A stretch of 64,000 nt of DNA from Acidithiobacillus thiooxidans ATCC 19377 (GCF_009662475.1 NZ_CP045571.1:2974501-3038500), one strand, 5' to 3'; numbered from the stretch's first letter, positions 47,159-57,476 are shown. Program-made: numbers and translations. The notes: generated by a model not told the origin, from the letters alone.

Positions 47159-48076
47159 TCAGGAACGTGGTCTCAATAGTCTTTGCCGCAGGTGAAACAC
47201 CCTGTCCAGAATTCCCAGCACACTCAGTACCAGCAGCAACTGTGACAACAAAATCAGGGCAATATATAGTCCTAACAAGGCTATGGTGGGCCAGCCTTTG
47301 GCAGCAAACCACAAATGCACAAAGCTCAAGCCCTGCAGGAGGTACCAGGTCCCGACCAGCAGCGCCAGATTTTGCAGTGGCCAGGCCAATGCACCGTGGA
47401 GCAGACTAATGCCCAGCAGAGTTGCCACCACCAGCCAGATCAGCATACCCGGCAATTCCAGACTGCCATAAACGCGTTGCGGTCGATCCAGACCTTGATA
47501 ACGCTCGTACCAACGACTGGCCAGCAATGCCGCAAGGGTCCATAGCAAAACCAAACCCGCTGCCATGATGCCCGGCAACAAGGGTGCCATGCGCAAAACT
47601 GCCGCCATCTGTACTTTACTGATCTCCTTGGTCAGGGGTTTCAGCATCTGCGTCATCTGGGTCTGCCAGAAATCTGGCCCGGCCCCCAGCGGGACTACCC
47701 ACAACATCAGTACCAGAATCAGCAGAGACAAGCCAATCAGCACCCAGACCACACCACTCCACTGCGTATCCCAATGCAGCCCCTCACCCAACAGTCGCCC
47801 CGGCAACCAGGCCACCAGTGCAAATATCACCCCAAACCAGGGGTTAAAGGTAAAGAGCATACTGGCGATGCCGGCGATGACCAGCACTTCCAGACTTTCC
47901 TTGCGTCCTGCCTGTATAGTGACCAGTGCCACCAAAGCCACACAGTTCAAGAAGAGGGGCGCCGCCAGAAAGGGTACCAACCCGGCCAGACTGAACAGGA
48001 CAGCAATACTTAAACCGGCTTGCCAGCGTCCGCTGAGAAACCAGCGCAGAACTCCGCCCTGTGGCTGCGCCGTCAC
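47159..48076 (-). CDS. DUF2232 (YybS-like) multi-pass membrane protein
   Basis: A 305-residue protein with about eight hydrophobic helices (for example GLSIAVLFSLAGLVPFLAAPLFL, LLILVLMLWVVPLG, IALLGLYIALILLSQLLLVLSVLGIL). It fits DUF2232, often encoded between rpsR and rplI. A substrate-binding component of ECF-type transporters or an energy-coupling role has been suggested for relatives, but it remains unknown. It starts at 48076, 15 bp after the rpsR stop. Confidence 0.8.
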   Translation of the reverse strand: MTAQPQGGVLRWFLSGRWQAGLSIAVLFSLAGLVPFLAAPLFLNCVALVALVTIQAGRKESLEVLVIAGIASMLFTFNPWFGVIFALVAWLPGRLLGEGLHWDTQWSGVVWVLIGLSLLILVLMLWVVPLGAGPDFWQTQMTQMLKPLTKEISKVQMAAVLRMAPLLPGIMAAGLVLLWTLAALLASRWYERYQGLDRPQRVYGSLELPGMLIWLVVATLLGISLLHGALAWPLQNLALLVGTWYLLQGLSFVHLWFAAKGWPTIALLGLYIALILLSQLLLVLSVLGILDRVFHLRQRLLRPRS

Positions 48077-48091
48077 CGCTCCGTCAGTGCC

Positions 48092-48364
48092 TTAGCGAAC
48101 GACGTAAGGTAACAGGGCCAGAAAGCGCGCACGCTTGATAGCTGTGGTCAACTGCCGCTGATACAAATTACTGGTGCCTGTGATCCGGCTGGGGACAATT
48201 TTACCGGTCTCGCCCACATAAGCCTGCAGGGTTTTCAGATCCTTGTAGTCAATTTCCTTGACGCCTTCTGCCTTGAAACGACAGAACTTGCGACGCCGGG
48301 TAAAATTTCCACCGCCACGTTTATCACCGTCACCGTCCCGATCTCTATCCCGATTAAATGCCAT
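48092..48364 (-). CDS. rpsR: 30S ribosomal protein S18
   Basis: A 90-residue bS18. The N-terminal tail carries an unusual RD repeat ([17 protein letters not shown]); then the normal core [44 protein letters not shown]18 pairs with S6 on the 30S platform. The Asp/Arg-alternating tail is longer than in E. coli. Confidence 0.97.
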   Translation of the reverse strand: MAFNRDRDRDGDGDKRGGGNFTRRRKFCRFKAEGVKEIDYKDLKTLQAYVGETGKIVPSRITGTSNLYQRQLTTAIKRARFLALLPYVVR

Positions 48365-48381
48365 CTTGTCCGCTCCTTGAA

Positions 48382-48789
48382 TCAGGCCGTCTCAACGGCT
48401 TCATTATCACTGTGAATGGATTCGCTTTCGCCTTCTTCGCTGTCGGTTTCGACGCGTTCCCGACGATCATTTTCGTCACGGGCCAGAAAAGACGCTTCGG
48501 TTACGGCCTCTTCACGCACCAGAATCAGATGCCGCAATACCGCATCATTAAAGCGGAAAGCATCTTCCACTTCAGCCAGGGCAGCACCGCTGCATTCCAC
48601 ATTCATCAGCACATAATGAGCCTTATGGGCCTTTTTGATAGGATAAGCCAGTTGCCGACGACCCCAGTCCTCCAGGCGATGGAAATGACCGCCATCGCCT
48701 TCGATCATGCCGCGATAGCGTTCAATCATCTGGGGGACTTGTTCACTCTGATCAGGATGGACCAGAAACACGATTTCATAATGACGCAA
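48382..48789 (-). CDS. rpsF: 30S ribosomal protein S6
   Basis: A 135-residue bS6: [56 protein letters not shown]-terminal acidic tail rich in Glu ([10 protein letters not shown]) follows. I chose TTG 48789 as the start because AAGGAG lies 6 nt before it and it aligns with the family N-terminus; the upstream ATG (48810) would have the Shine-Dalgarno inside its coding sequence. It is first in the ribosomal operon. Confidence 0.93.
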   Translation of the reverse strand: MRHYEIVFLVHPDQSEQVPQMIERYRGMIEGDGGHFHRLEDWGRRQLAYPIKKAHKAHYVLMNVECSGAALAEVEDAFRFNDAVLRHLILVREEAVTEASFLARDENDRRERVETDSEEGESESIHSDNEAVETA

Positions 48790-48899
48790 ACGTTGCTCCT
48801 TATGGTTCACTGCGGAGTCCGGACGCCCATCGCCCGAACAAGGAGTAAAAAATGGTGAGGGCGTATTCTAATACGCGACGCGGGAAAAACAAGAGCTTA

Positions 48900-49907
48900 T
48901 CAGGATAATTCGGTGATTTCGCGCATACAGCGGGCACGCTCAGGGGCCGACAGGGGAATTCCGGCGGCTCCAGCAAGAGCGGCAAGCGTGTTGGTCCCGG
49001 TCTGCATTCCTTGATTTTGCAGGTGCTCAATGGCTGCATAGGCACCATTGGGATCATTGCAAACCAGGAGCAAATCCGCGCCCGCAGCCTGTGCCGCATC
49101 TACCCGTGCAGCCATGTCTCCCGCCACATGGGCACCCACCATACTCAAATCGTCACTGACAATAACACCTGTGAAACCCATTGCTCCACGCAACACGCCG
49201 TTAAGCCAACGCGAGGAAAACCCGGCGGGCTGCTCGGGGTCTATTTGCGGATACAGGCAATGGGCTGGCATGATCGCCGGAATGGCTGCCTGAATCATAG
49301 AACGGAAAGGCTGCAAGTCTTCCTCAATAGCGGCAAGTGGTCGATCATCGCGAGGCAAAGCCAGATGCGAATCGGCCGCCACAGCACCATGACCCGGAAA
49401 ATGTTTGGCCACCCCCTGCAGACCGGAATCAGACATCCCCTGCCAAAGACGCGCTGCAATGGCACCCACCCAATCCGGGTTACGGTGAATGGCGCGATCA
49501 CCGATCACCCGGGAAATCCCGCGATCCAGATCCACACAAGGCGTAAAACTGAAATCCACGCCAATTTCCCGCAATTCAGTGGCCAGCAGACGCCCCCAGT
49601 CATAAGCCAAAGATTGCGCCGCCTCCAGACCCAGAACTTCCGCCTTTTGGCCCAGCCTGGCCATGGGTGGAAAGCGTGTCACGCCCTTTTGGAGACGTTG
49701 CACCCGGCCACCTTCCTGGTCGATGCCAATCAGGAGTGGGGGACTGCGCAGCGCATGAATTTCCCGGCAAAGTGCCTGAACCTGTTGCGCATCTTCGCAG
49801 TTACGGGCGAACAGGATGACGCCACCCACCGCCGGCTGGCGAAGCCGCTCACACTCTTCAGGTGTTGGCCAAAGACCAGCAATATCCACCATCAAGGGAC
49901 CACGCAT
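48900..49907 (-). CDS. nagZ: Beta-N-acetylhexosaminidase NagZ
   Basis: A 335-residue family-3 glycoside hydrolase in peptidoglycan recycling, cleaving GlcNAc from anhydro-muropeptides in the cytoplasm. Motifs are IGIDQEGGRVQRLQKGVTRFPPM, KHFPGHGAVAADSHLALP (His/Asp general acid pair), and VSDDLSMVGA with the nucleophile Asp. I chose ATG 49907 (MRGPLMVD); a longer open frame upstream overlaps the APC transporter gene. It starts 13 bp after that gene. Confidence 0.95.
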   Translation of the reverse strand: MRGPLMVDIAGLWPTPEECERLRQPAVGGVILFARNCEDAQQVQALCREIHALRSPPLLIGIDQEGGRVQRLQKGVTRFPPMARLGQKAEVLGLEAAQSLAYDWGRLLATELREIGVDFSFTPCVDLDRGISRVIGDRAIHRNPDWVGAIAARLWQGMSDSGLQGVAKHFPGHGAVAADSHLALPRDDRPLAAIEEDLQPFRSMIQAAIPAIMPAHCLYPQIDPEQPAGFSSRWLNGVLRGAMGFTGVIVSDDLSMVGAHVAGDMAARVDAAQAAGADLLLVCNDPNGAYAAIEHLQNQGMQTGTNTLAALAGAAGIPLSAPERARCMREITELS

Positions 49908-49920
49908 GAGCAAGCGCGGT

Positions 49921-52059
49921 TCAGCGGAGTGGGGCATCCGGGCCGGTATCCACGATCGAATCGGCTTTTGCTGCAGAGGAGGCCTGAGCCGCTGCCTTAC
50001 CCCCCTCCTTATCCACCTCCTCCTGCTGGACCAATTCCATATCCGGCGACATGGAAATCGGTAACTCAATACGCGGAGGCTGACTGGGAATACCGTGCAC
50101 ATGGACTGGAACAATCATCATACTGAAACCGTCATGCTGGAGGCGGTCCTGCACGATGAAACTGACTTCGTCATGGAGTAGACCATGGAAAGGCCCCTTA
50201 CTCCGATTGTCAATCACCCGTCCCGCAAAAAAGATACTTTGTGGAAAGTAGCGAATAGCCACATCCGCCAGTTCTTCCATGGCCAGAATGCGGTCGGTGG
50301 AGTAGGTAGCAAACCAGGTGGCAGCCATCCCTTCATTACGACAGAAGGCCATATACTGATTGGCTTCTGCTTCCACATAAACCTTCAGGTCTTCAAGCGC
50401 CTTGATGCCTTTGAACTCACCCTGCCCGACAATACCGGCCAGCAAAAACACGTAATTTTTGACAAAGCCACCGACCATACGATGTGCCGTCAGCAAGGTA
50501 TGCAAACCCAGGCCATCAAAGCGGCTCACAAAAAAGACTGCTGTTGCTCCCCGGGGGTCCAGGGGCAAATTGGGACCCGGTTCCAGATGTTCCGGCACCA
50601 CGTCCAGCATGGTCTCATCCAGCTCAGCAGTAATTTTGCGGATACTTTTGTAGTGCCGATAAATCAGGTATCCAAGCCCCACTAAAATCGCCGTGACCAG
50701 CAGGGTAAACCAGCCACCAGCATCGAATTTTTCGAAAATGGTAATCGCCAGAATGGATGCAGTGACTATAAAACCGATAATGCTCATTGCAAGCCGGCCC
50801 TTCCAGCGCGGTTCATGGTGACGCTGGGTAAACCAGTGACGACTCAGCCCTGCCATGGTCAGCGTGAAGGTAATAAACACGTTGATACTGTAAAGCACCA
50901 CCAGAACACTCACATGTCCGCCGGTAGCCAGTAAAATGGCCACCGCCGCAAAACCGACCAGCATTATGCCATTTCGTGATACAAAGCGATCCGACAAATA
51001 GGAAAAGCGTTCTGGAAGCCAGCGGTCTACCGCCATATTGGCCATGACAATGGGGGCGGTGATAATACCGTTATTAGCCGCAACAAATAGCAACATTCCT
51101 TCCGAAATTAGCGTAATTATCGTCGCCGTAGGACCGAAATGAATGCCGCCAATAGTCCAGTCGTTGGTGATGGCCGTGTAAAGGACGGCATTGAGGGTCT
51201 GCCCCTGATGTTCATGCACATGATACATGAGATAGAGAAATATCAGGCTTCCAGCCACCAGTGACAGGGAGGTGGCCAGCAGGGTCATAGTCCGCTGACC
51301 AGTCTGGATGCGCGGTTCGCGCATGATATGGACCCCGTTGGCCACGGCCTCCAGACCCGTATAGGTTCCACCACCCAGACTGAAGGCACGCATGATCAGT
51401 GCAGCAATGAATATCCAGCCATACAACTGGTTATCATGTTGGGCCCCAACTACCGTTTTGTGGGCAATACTCGGAAAATCGCCGACATGACTGACCAGAC
51501 CAAAACCCAGCACGATGATATGCGTAATGATAAAAGCCATAAAAATGGGCAGGAGAATCTTGATGGACTCTTTCATGCCCCGCAAATTGCTTAAAATCAA
51601 AAAGAGGAGTACGGCTACATCAATCAGGATGCGCTCACTGTACCAGGAGGCGGGCAAACTGCTGAGTAATGTTTCGGTACCGGAGGCCACGGAAACGGCT
51701 GCGGTCAGAATGTAATCCACGATCAGGGCGGAACCGCTGACCAGACCGGCTATCGGACCGAGCAGCGTGGAAGCCGTATGATAACCACCGCCACCATCCG
51801 GGAATAAGGCAATGACCTGCTTATAACCCGCCGAGATGATGAACACTGAAACCGGAATACCAATGGCCAGGAAAACCGCGAGATACTCATGCCCCTTCAA
51901 GGCATAATAAATTTCCGGCGGGCCATAGGCGGATGAAGTCAAAGCATCTGAGCCAAGACCTACCCAGGCCAGAAAGGCAGCCAGAGACAAGCTTTCAAAC
52001 AGTTTCGGGTTGAATACGTTTACGGCACGACGAAATCGGGGTAAGCGAATCCAGGCCAT
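49921..52059 (-). CDS. APC-superfamily permease with C-terminal cytoplasmic domain
   Basis: A 712-residue transporter. Residues about 20-470 contain about 12 helices, with GLGSDALTSSAYGPPEIYYAL (first broken helix) and LFPDGGGGYHTAS, which resemble KimA/YdaO-like potassium transporters and related APC permeases. A roughly 200-residue hydrophilic C-terminal part (about 480-690) follows, with a Pro- and Ala-rich end. Substrate is uncertain; K+ is a guess by family resemblance. It lies between the L,D-transpeptidase gene and nagZ. Confidence 0.8.
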   Translation of the reverse strand: MAWIRLPRFRRAVNVFNPKLFESLSLAAFLAWVGLGSDALTSSAYGPPEIYYALKGHEYLAVFLAIGIPVSVFIISAGYKQVIALFPDGGGGYHTASTLLGPIAGLVSGSALIVDYILTAAVSVASGTETLLSSLPASWYSERILIDVAVLLFLILSNLRGMKESIKILLPIFMAFIITHIIVLGFGLVSHVGDFPSIAHKTVVGAQHDNQLYGWIFIAALIMRAFSLGGGTYTGLEAVANGVHIMREPRIQTGQRTMTLLATSLSLVAGSLIFLYLMYHVHEHQGQTLNAVLYTAITNDWTIGGIHFGPTATIITLISEGMLLFVAANNGIITAPIVMANMAVDRWLPERFSYLSDRFVSRNGIMLVGFAAVAILLATGGHVSVLVVLYSINVFITFTLTMAGLSRHWFTQRHHEPRWKGRLAMSIIGFIVTASILAITIFEKFDAGGWFTLLVTAILVGLGYLIYRHYKSIRKITAELDETMLDVVPEHLEPGPNLPLDPRGATAVFFVSRFDGLGLHTLLTAHRMVGGFVKNYVFLLAGIVGQGEFKGIKALEDLKVYVEAEANQYMAFCRNEGMAATWFATYSTDRILAMEELADVAIRYFPQSIFFAGRVIDNRSKGPFHGLLHDEVSFIVQDRLQHDGFSMMIVPVHVHGIPSQPPRIELPISMSPDMELVQQEEVDKEGGKAAAQASSAAKADSIVDTGPDAPLR

Positions 52060-52070
52060 TCAGAACCTCC

Positions 52071-52616
52071 TCAACGGGGGAAATCAACAGGGGGCTGTAG
52101 CCCAATAAAAACAGGGAGCCCTGGAGTAGTTTCAGGGAAAAGAATGCATACATCCTCCGGGCTCATGCGAATACAGCCTGCCGAGACGGACTGACCGAGT
52201 CGAGCGGTATCGGCGGTGCCATGAATATAAATGTAGCGCCGGAATGTGTCGCAATACCCGCCGCGATTAACCCCGGATTCCATACCGGAAAGCCAGAGAA
52301 TCCGCCCCAGTATCCAGTCCTGATGGCCGTTTTCGTCTGGATCCTTACTGGCATCATAGCAGTCTCCCGTCCAGCGGCGTCCGCGCAGAATGGCATTAGC
52401 TGGCAATCCCGCGCCAATTCTTGCCCTGACTTGATGCCAACCGCGTGGCGTACAGGCGCTGTTACGCCTTTCTCCAAGTCCGTTAAAGGCCGTTGAAATG
52501 GGATATCGCACTGTTTCGTGCGCGGCTTTCATAACCCGCAGGTTCTGAGTGGAAACATCCACCCAAAACCAGTTTACTGGCGTTTCATTTTTCAAAAAGG
52601 GCAATGGATTCGACAT
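52071..52616 (-). CDS. L,D-transpeptidase (YkuD domain)
   Basis: A 181-residue YkuD-type enzyme. The active-site signature is [28 protein letters not shown], with the nucleophilic Cys in SAGCIRM (about 157) and His in IHGT. It starts [28 protein letters not shown] without a signal peptide, unusual for an enzyme that normally acts on periplasmic peptidoglycan. The 32-bp overlap with rlmD and the 11-bp gap to the APC gene indicate an operon. Confidence 0.85.
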   Translation of the reverse strand: MSNPLPFLKNETPVNWFWVDVSTQNLRVMKAAHETVRYPISTAFNGLGERRNSACTPRGWHQVRARIGAGLPANAILRGRRWTGDCYDASKDPDENGHQDWILGRILWLSGMESGVNRGGYCDTFRRYIYIHGTADTARLGQSVSAGCIRMSPEDVCILFPETTPGLPVFIGLQPPVDFPR

Positions 52617-53907
52617 GGGCAGTATGTGGAAACATATTAATGACACCTGCTGCTTTCAAGTGATAACCACGCTCGTGCACCAGATATTCGGCATCCCGAG
52701 CCAGAGTCGCCGGATTACAGGAAACATAGACCAGACGCGACACCCCGGGAGTCAGGCTTTGTAACACTTCCATGGCGCCACTTCGGGGCGGATCAATCAG
52801 CATTTTGTCGATAGTTCCTGCCATCTGAAAGTCACTCATCCGCGCCTGGGTCAGATCAGCCACCTGATATCGGGCTTGCGCCGAGAGCCCATTGGAAGCA
52901 GCATTTTCCGAAGCCAGTGCCACCAACCGTGCATCGCCTTCAACGCCCAGCACATTCGCGCCCAAACGCGCCATGGGCAAGGTGAAGTTCCCTAAACCAC
53001 AAAACAGATCAAGAATATGATCACCGGCCTGAGGACGGAGCAGAGCCATGGCACGACGCACGGTTACCTGATTGACAGACTGATTCACCTGAGTAAATAC
53101 CAACGGATCAAAACGCATCCGCAGTTGATAATCCGGCAGTTCATAATGCAGGGCGGACGGTTGTTCGGGGATCAGCGGATGCAAAGTATCGGGACCGCGC
53201 GGCTGCAACCAGATTTGCAGGTCGTGATCCCGCCCGAATTGACGTAAATGCATGAGGTCACTGTCCGCCAGAGGACGCATATGCCGAAACACCAAAGCTA
53301 CAGCGTCGGGGGTACAAGCTACTTCAATCTGGGGAAAATCCTGGGGAGACTGCATTTTGCCAATCAGGGCCCGCAGTTCCGGAATACGCTGGCCAACGCG
53401 GGGGTCGAGCACCAGACACTGATTCATATCGACCACGTAATTGCTACTGCGTTCTCGAAAACCCACAAGAGCACCACGGGTTTTGGGGGTCCGCACCGAA
53501 AGGCGGGCCTTGCTTCGATAAGCCAAACCCGGACCAAAAATGGGCGGGAGAATTCTCTGCGGACGCACTTTTCCAATGCGCCAGAGATTGTCCTCCAACT
53601 GCCGCTGCTTGATGGCTACCTGCGCGCTCACATCCAGATGCTGCAAACTGCAACCGCCGCACAATCCAAAATGAGGACAGGGGGGTGTTACCCGCAATGA
53701 AGAAGTTTTCAGGAGCGTGACCGTTTCGGCCCGTTCAAAAGTTTTGTGATTTTCAGTGCGCCGGGCCATGACCTCTTCGCCCGGCAGAGCGCCATCGACA
53801 AAAAGCACCTTGCCGTCCACCCGGGCAACACCCCGTCCTTCTGCATCCAGGCTTTCAATGTGTACCCGCTCAGGCACTGCATCACGAATAGGCTTAGGAC
53901 GCGACAT
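52585..53907 (-). CDS. rlmD: 23S rRNA (uracil-1939-C5)-methyltransferase RlmD
   Basis: A 440-residue [4Fe-4S] methyltransferase. The TRAM domain covers residues 10-65. The cluster motif [15 protein letters not shown] plus a later CLVL Cys bind the iron-sulfur centre. SAM loop [16 protein letters not shown]; catalytic Cys in [14 protein letters not shown] chose ATG 53907 (MSRPKPIRD); upstream frame overlaps the exonuclease gene. It overlaps both neighbours, consistent with one transcript. Confidence 0.96.
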   Translation of the reverse strand: MSRPKPIRDAVPERVHIESLDAEGRGVARVDGKVLFVDGALPGEEVMARRTENHKTFERAETVTLLKTSSLRVTPPCPHFGLCGGCSLQHLDVSAQVAIKQRQLEDNLWRIGKVRPQRILPPIFGPGLAYRSKARLSVRTPKTRGALVGFRERSSNYVVDMNQCLVLDPRVGQRIPELRALIGKMQSPQDFPQIEVACTPDAVALVFRHMRPLADSDLMHLRQFGRDHDLQIWLQPRGPDTLHPLIPEQPSALHYELPDYQLRMRFDPLVFTQVNQSVNQVTVRRAMALLRPQAGDHILDLFCGLGNFTLPMARLGANVLGVEGDARLVALASENAASNGLSAQARYQVADLTQARMSDFQMAGTIDKMLIDPPRSGAMEVLQSLTPGVSRLVYVSCNPATLARDAEYLVHERGYHLKAAGVINMFPHTAHVESIALFEK

Positions 53908-54715
53908 GCAGGTTCTCCGGCCACAAGTCCAGAAACTCGCGGATATGGGCTTCATCACGGCCCTGTAAATAGCTGCGCAACTGGTTCTGACACGTCTCAT
54001 AAGCCAACTTGTCCAGATGCCCCCGGGTCAACTCAAAGCGCAAATGCAGCAGCGCAGTATTCAGAACGTCCACTTCGCAGTACTGGCGAATGGCTTGTTT
54101 TTCGCCCTGCTGATAATGATTCAGGACCTCCGCACCGCTCATGCCGAGTTTGCCCGGCAGCCCCAGCAACAGAGCCATGTCCTGCAAGCGCGCAACATTA
54201 CGCGCCTGGTAAGCAGAAAGCACATCCATAAGATCCAAATGGCGCTCATGATAACGACTGGTGTAATTATTCCAGCGATAGTTGGGTTCGTTTTGCCCCT
54301 GTTCCCAGTACCGCGTTGCCGGAATGCCGTGCAAAAAAGCCCGATAGTGCAACACCGGTAAATCAAAGGCTGCACCATTCCAGGACACCAACTGTGGAGC
54401 GTGACGCTGAATCATCTGAAAAAAAGCATGCACTAGCGTCGCTTCCGGATCTTCAATTGCGCCAAAGCTGCTGAGTTTAACCTGATCGCCCTGCCACCAA
54501 AGCGCAGAAATGGCGACCACCTGATGCAGATAAGGGCGTAAAAACTCGCTGGCACCCTGAGTTTCAATTCGGCGTTGATGCTGCAGCAATTCGGCCACTC
54601 CTGCATCATCGGCAAGATCAATACCATGCAGGCGCCGACCTCCGGAAATATCCGGAATCGTTTCGATATCAAAAACCAGAATATTCTGCAAAATGGTGTT
54701 TATTTCTTCTGCCAC
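53894..54715 (-). CDS. Predicted 3'-5' exonuclease (PolB-exo-like)
   Basis: A 273-residue DEDD-type exonuclease. Exo I is [11 protein letters not shown] (DxE), Exo [20 protein letters not shown] (D), Exo III Y..D in [16 protein letters not shown]. This matches the PolB-exo2 group of stand-alone exonucleases of unknown biological role. The start is not certain: GTG 54715 (VAEEIN) lies close to the conserved domain and overlaps the lipoprotein stop, while a longer open frame runs upstream. Confidence 0.85.
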   Translation of the reverse strand: MAEEINTILQNILVFDIETIPDISGGRRLHGIDLADDAGVAELLQHQRRIETQGASEFLRPYLHQVVAISALWWQGDQVKLSSFGAIEDPEATLVHAFFQMIQRHAPQLVSWNGAAFDLPVLHYRAFLHGIPATRYWEQGQNEPNYRWNNYTSRYHERHLDLMDVLSAYQARNVARLQDMALLLGLPGKLGMSGAEVLNHYQQGEKQAIRQYCEVDVLNTALLHLRFELTRGHLDKLAYETCQNQLRSYLQGRDEAHIREFLDLWPENLHVAS

Positions 54716-55392
54716 TGACCGCTGGCGTTCTGATACCAGTATCCTGCAGGGGCCTTGCTGATCCAGGTCTGGGCAAAAGTCTGTTGAATTTGCCCTTCCC
54801 AATCAGGATGACCATTGGCATTGGCGATTTGTTGGTAAAGATTCTGCAAGGCACTGTTATTACTACTAACCAGGCCACTGAGGCCGGCGCGGGCCTGCAA
54901 AGGCACTGCCGAAGCATCATGGATGGCAACCAACCCGTTGGCCGTCCAGCCGACGGCACCGCTGTCAAAATAGGGGCGCATCTGCGCGGCAATAGATTCC
55001 AGCTGGGCCCGTGCGGCCTGCACCCCGGGACTGGAAGCATTCAGATCGGCTGCCGCCTCGGCTGGTGTACTCAATGCTGAAAAGCTCGTCGCCAGAAGAT
55101 AACCGGCCACATGAGCCGGTGTCAGACGCTCAAAAGCACTGGGGGCTGGTGCAGCGGCGGGCGCAGCAGGAGCCACCTGAGCAGGCGCCGAAAGAGTGGG
55201 CGCTGTGGGCGTCGAAACGGCGCCATGGGCTGCTGCCTTGTACACTTCACCCACCACCTGATCAGCAAGACGTTTGGCAGCAGCTGCCGGAAAATAAATA
55301 TTTACCGTGACGCAAGCCGAAAGCCCCATCAGCATGCCCAGCATCAGCAGTGCCTGCCAGGTTCGGTTTTTCAGCAAAGCTTGCTTCATCAT
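54700..55392 (-). CDS. DUF1318 (YdbL-like) lipoprotein
   Basis: A 230-residue protein. The signal peptide ends in lipobox LSAC (Cys27), followed by VTVNIYFPAAAAKRLADQVVGEVYK, the N-terminal DUF1318 pattern. A low-complexity Ala/Pro linker and a DUF1318-like C-terminal part (ARAQLESIAAQMRPYFDSGAVGWTANGLVAIHDASA) come after. E. coli has YdbL plus a separate small lipoprotein YnbE; here one lipoprotein may unite both roles. It lies 5 bp downstream of the YdbH-like gene. Confidence 0.82.
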   Translation of the reverse strand: MMKQALLKNRTWQALLMLGMLMGLSACVTVNIYFPAAAAKRLADQVVGEVYKAAAHGAVSTPTAPTLSAPAQVAPAAPAAAPAPSAFERLTPAHVAGYLLATSFSALSTPAEAAADLNASSPGVQAARAQLESIAAQMRPYFDSGAVGWTANGLVAIHDASAVPLQARAGLSGLVSSNNSALQNLYQQIANANGHPDWEGQIQQTFAQTWISKAPAGYWYQNASGQWQKK

Positions 55393-55397
55393 TCTGT

Positions 55398-57470
55398 CTA
55401 TTCTCCTGTGTGCATCTGCGGCCCGGTTTCCATGGCCGTTTTCAGTCTTGCCAGCAACTCATCCCAACTCACCCGGCGATTGTACCCCACTATATCCACC
55501 CTGGGCAGTCCTTGTCCCTGCAAAATGACAAAGCCACCATTTTCCGGATGGACGCCGGAAAGTTCTGCCACGCCATTAGATAGATCAACGCCCATCCCCA
55601 GATGACTGTAACTGAAGGTATTGAACATCCGCAAAAACATGCCCTGGAAGAAGCCGCTGATCCCGTCTCCCCCGCCCAGTTTGGTAATACTCTGAACCGC
55701 CTGATAACTGATTTTTTGGGGAACCCCAGGCGTCTTGACGGTTTCAAAATGTCCCTGAAAAGCTTCTGGAGACCAGTTCAACAAGTACAGATTGCGGAGA
55801 TTTCCATCCAAAACCCCGCTGATATACCCAAAATGAAAAGCGTCCGTGAGCGGCTTCAATTGCAAGCCCTGAACGGACACGTTAGCCCGCAACAACGGCA
55901 TCACGCCCAGGAAATTCTGCACCTGCAGGTCACTTACCCGCAGCTTGCCGCCAAAAATACCTGCACTTAACTCTCCGCTGGTCTGTATTGTCCCGGCGTG
56001 ATACGTCAAGCGCGGAATGGAAGCCTCAATCGTGCCGGTGAAGGGCGGCCAGTGCATAATCTGCGTCAGGGATTTCATGCTCACCCCCTGCAAGTTACCC
56101 TGCATTGAAAAACCGGAATGGGGTCCCCTCCAATGACCGGAAAGCTCCTGAAAATGCAACACCCCACCTAGAAGGTGGAGATCCACCGGTTGTTGCAGGG
56201 CAAATCCTCCAGGATGCAACGCCACTCGCACGGCCAGCGGACCCAGAGGAATATGGTATAAAGTGGCACTTTGCCATTTAAAAACCGCCTTTTCCACAGG
56301 TACATTGGCATCCCAGGCGCCATGACTGAAGACGCCTGCCAGGCTCGTTTGTTGAGTAGAAAAATCACCGTGCTGTAAATCCCAATGCACAGAACGCAAA
56401 GCCGGGTTTCCCGCCACCGAAAAATGCAAATGACCCGCCAGCAAAGCCTGTGCTGCAAAACTGCTGGCTGGCAATAACGGTTTAATCCAGGTCGTAAAAA
56501 GGGGTGCCAAGGCGACATCTGCATCCTGCAAATGCCAGTCCAGCTTACTCCCCTGAACGGGTTCACTGACGGCAAATTTTGCAGTTCCCAGATTCGGCCA
56601 ATTTATCTGACCCCGCTCCAGATGCCAGCTTTTTGCCGACTGGCGCCAGCGACTCTCCATGACGACCGGTCGCACCGGCGCCGCCCAGTACCAGGGACTC
56701 CATAAAATGCCCCCCTCGTCCCAACGCAGCTGAACGTGTCCCTGCCAGTGTCCTTGCAGATGCCCATCACCCGACAATTGTGCGGCGACATTCTGGGCTG
56801 CCTGCAACCCATCGGGACTACTGAACTGCCCTTTGTGCAGTTGCGCCCTGAAATGAACTGCAGAAATATGTGACCAACTAGCACCCGAAGAATGCATCTG
56901 CCAAGCGAGTTCTCCGCCACTTTGCCAGTGGGCCGGGAGCAGATGCAGGGCGGAAACCCAATCGCTTAAAGCGACTTCTCCCTGGGTCTGTAATTGCCAG
57001 CGACCTGAAGCCGCACTGCGCGCAAGCAGGGTCAGCTTGCCCAATTTTGCCCCCTCCAGTAGAAAGTGCAGACTGCCCAGCCCCCCGGAACGCAGCACCT
57101 GAAAACGTCCGGTACCTTGCAAAGCTCCCCAGGGACTTCCCGAAATCGCCAGGTGCAAGGCTGAACACGACCAACCCTGCTGGGTCTGCAGGACACAGTT
57201 ACCCTGTATGGCTTGCCAGGGACGTTGTTTGCCAATCTGCAAGGTTCCGGCCAGGAATTCCAGACTGGCATTTTTCCGCGCATGCGCCCGCAGCACGACC
57301 TTCAGATGCTGCGCTTGCCAGGCGGCGCCCTGAACCCGTGCCGCCGTGATTTCCAGCGTTTGCGCCCATGCCGGACCGGATAGCAAAAATCCCGCACAAA
57401 AAAATATAAGCCAATACCTGAGTCTGAACCCGGTGGTCTTTGGCAGGCGCAAGGGCTTAGAATCCTGCAT
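55398..57470 (-). CDS. YdbH-like AsmA-family envelope protein
   Basis: A 690-residue protein with an N-terminal membrane anchor (LRYWLIFFCAGFLLSGPAWA) and a long beta-rich body. The YdbH domain at the end is clear: FHFGYISGVLDGNLRNLYLLNW, ISYQAVQSITKLGGGDG, and VGYNRRVSWDELLARLKTAM. YdbH is one of three AsmA-like proteins that bridge inner and outer membranes for phospholipid transport in E. coli. The E. coli protein has about 880 residues, so this one is shorter. ATG 57470 was chosen; a GTG at 57476 abuts the cysM stop. Confidence 0.85.
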   Translation of the reverse strand: MQDSKPLRLPKTTGFRLRYWLIFFCAGFLLSGPAWAQTLEITAARVQGAAWQAQHLKVVLRAHARKNASLEFLAGTLQIGKQRPWQAIQGNCVLQTQQGWSCSALHLAISGSPWGALQGTGRFQVLRSGGLGSLHFLLEGAKLGKLTLLARSAASGRWQLQTQGEVALSDWVSALHLLPAHWQSGGELAWQMHSSGASWSHISAVHFRAQLHKGQFSSPDGLQAAQNVAAQLSGDGHLQGHWQGHVQLRWDEGGILWSPWYWAAPVRPVVMESRWRQSAKSWHLERGQINWPNLGTAKFAVSEPVQGSKLDWHLQDADVALAPLFTTWIKPLLPASSFAAQALLAGHLHFSVAGNPALRSVHWDLQHGDFSTQQTSLAGVFSHGAWDANVPVEKAVFKWQSATLYHIPLGPLAVRVALHPGGFALQQPVDLHLLGGVLHFQELSGHWRGPHSGFSMQGNLQGVSMKSLTQIMHWPPFTGTIEASIPRLTYHAGTIQTSGELSAGIFGGKLRVSDLQVQNFLGVMPLLRANVSVQGLQLKPLTDAFHFGYISGVLDGNLRNLYLLNWSPEAFQGHFETVKTPGVPQKISYQAVQSITKLGGGDGISGFFQGMFLRMFNTFSYSHLGMGVDLSNGVAELSGVHPENGGFVILQGQGLPRVDIVGYNRRVSWDELLARLKTAMETGPQMHTGE

Positions 57471-57476
57471 AAGCAC

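Noticed and set aside
49011-50126. 371-codon plus-strand frame across nagZ and the APC gene
   Set aside because: It spans two real minus-strand genes in antisense and has low-complexity, unprotein-like composition.
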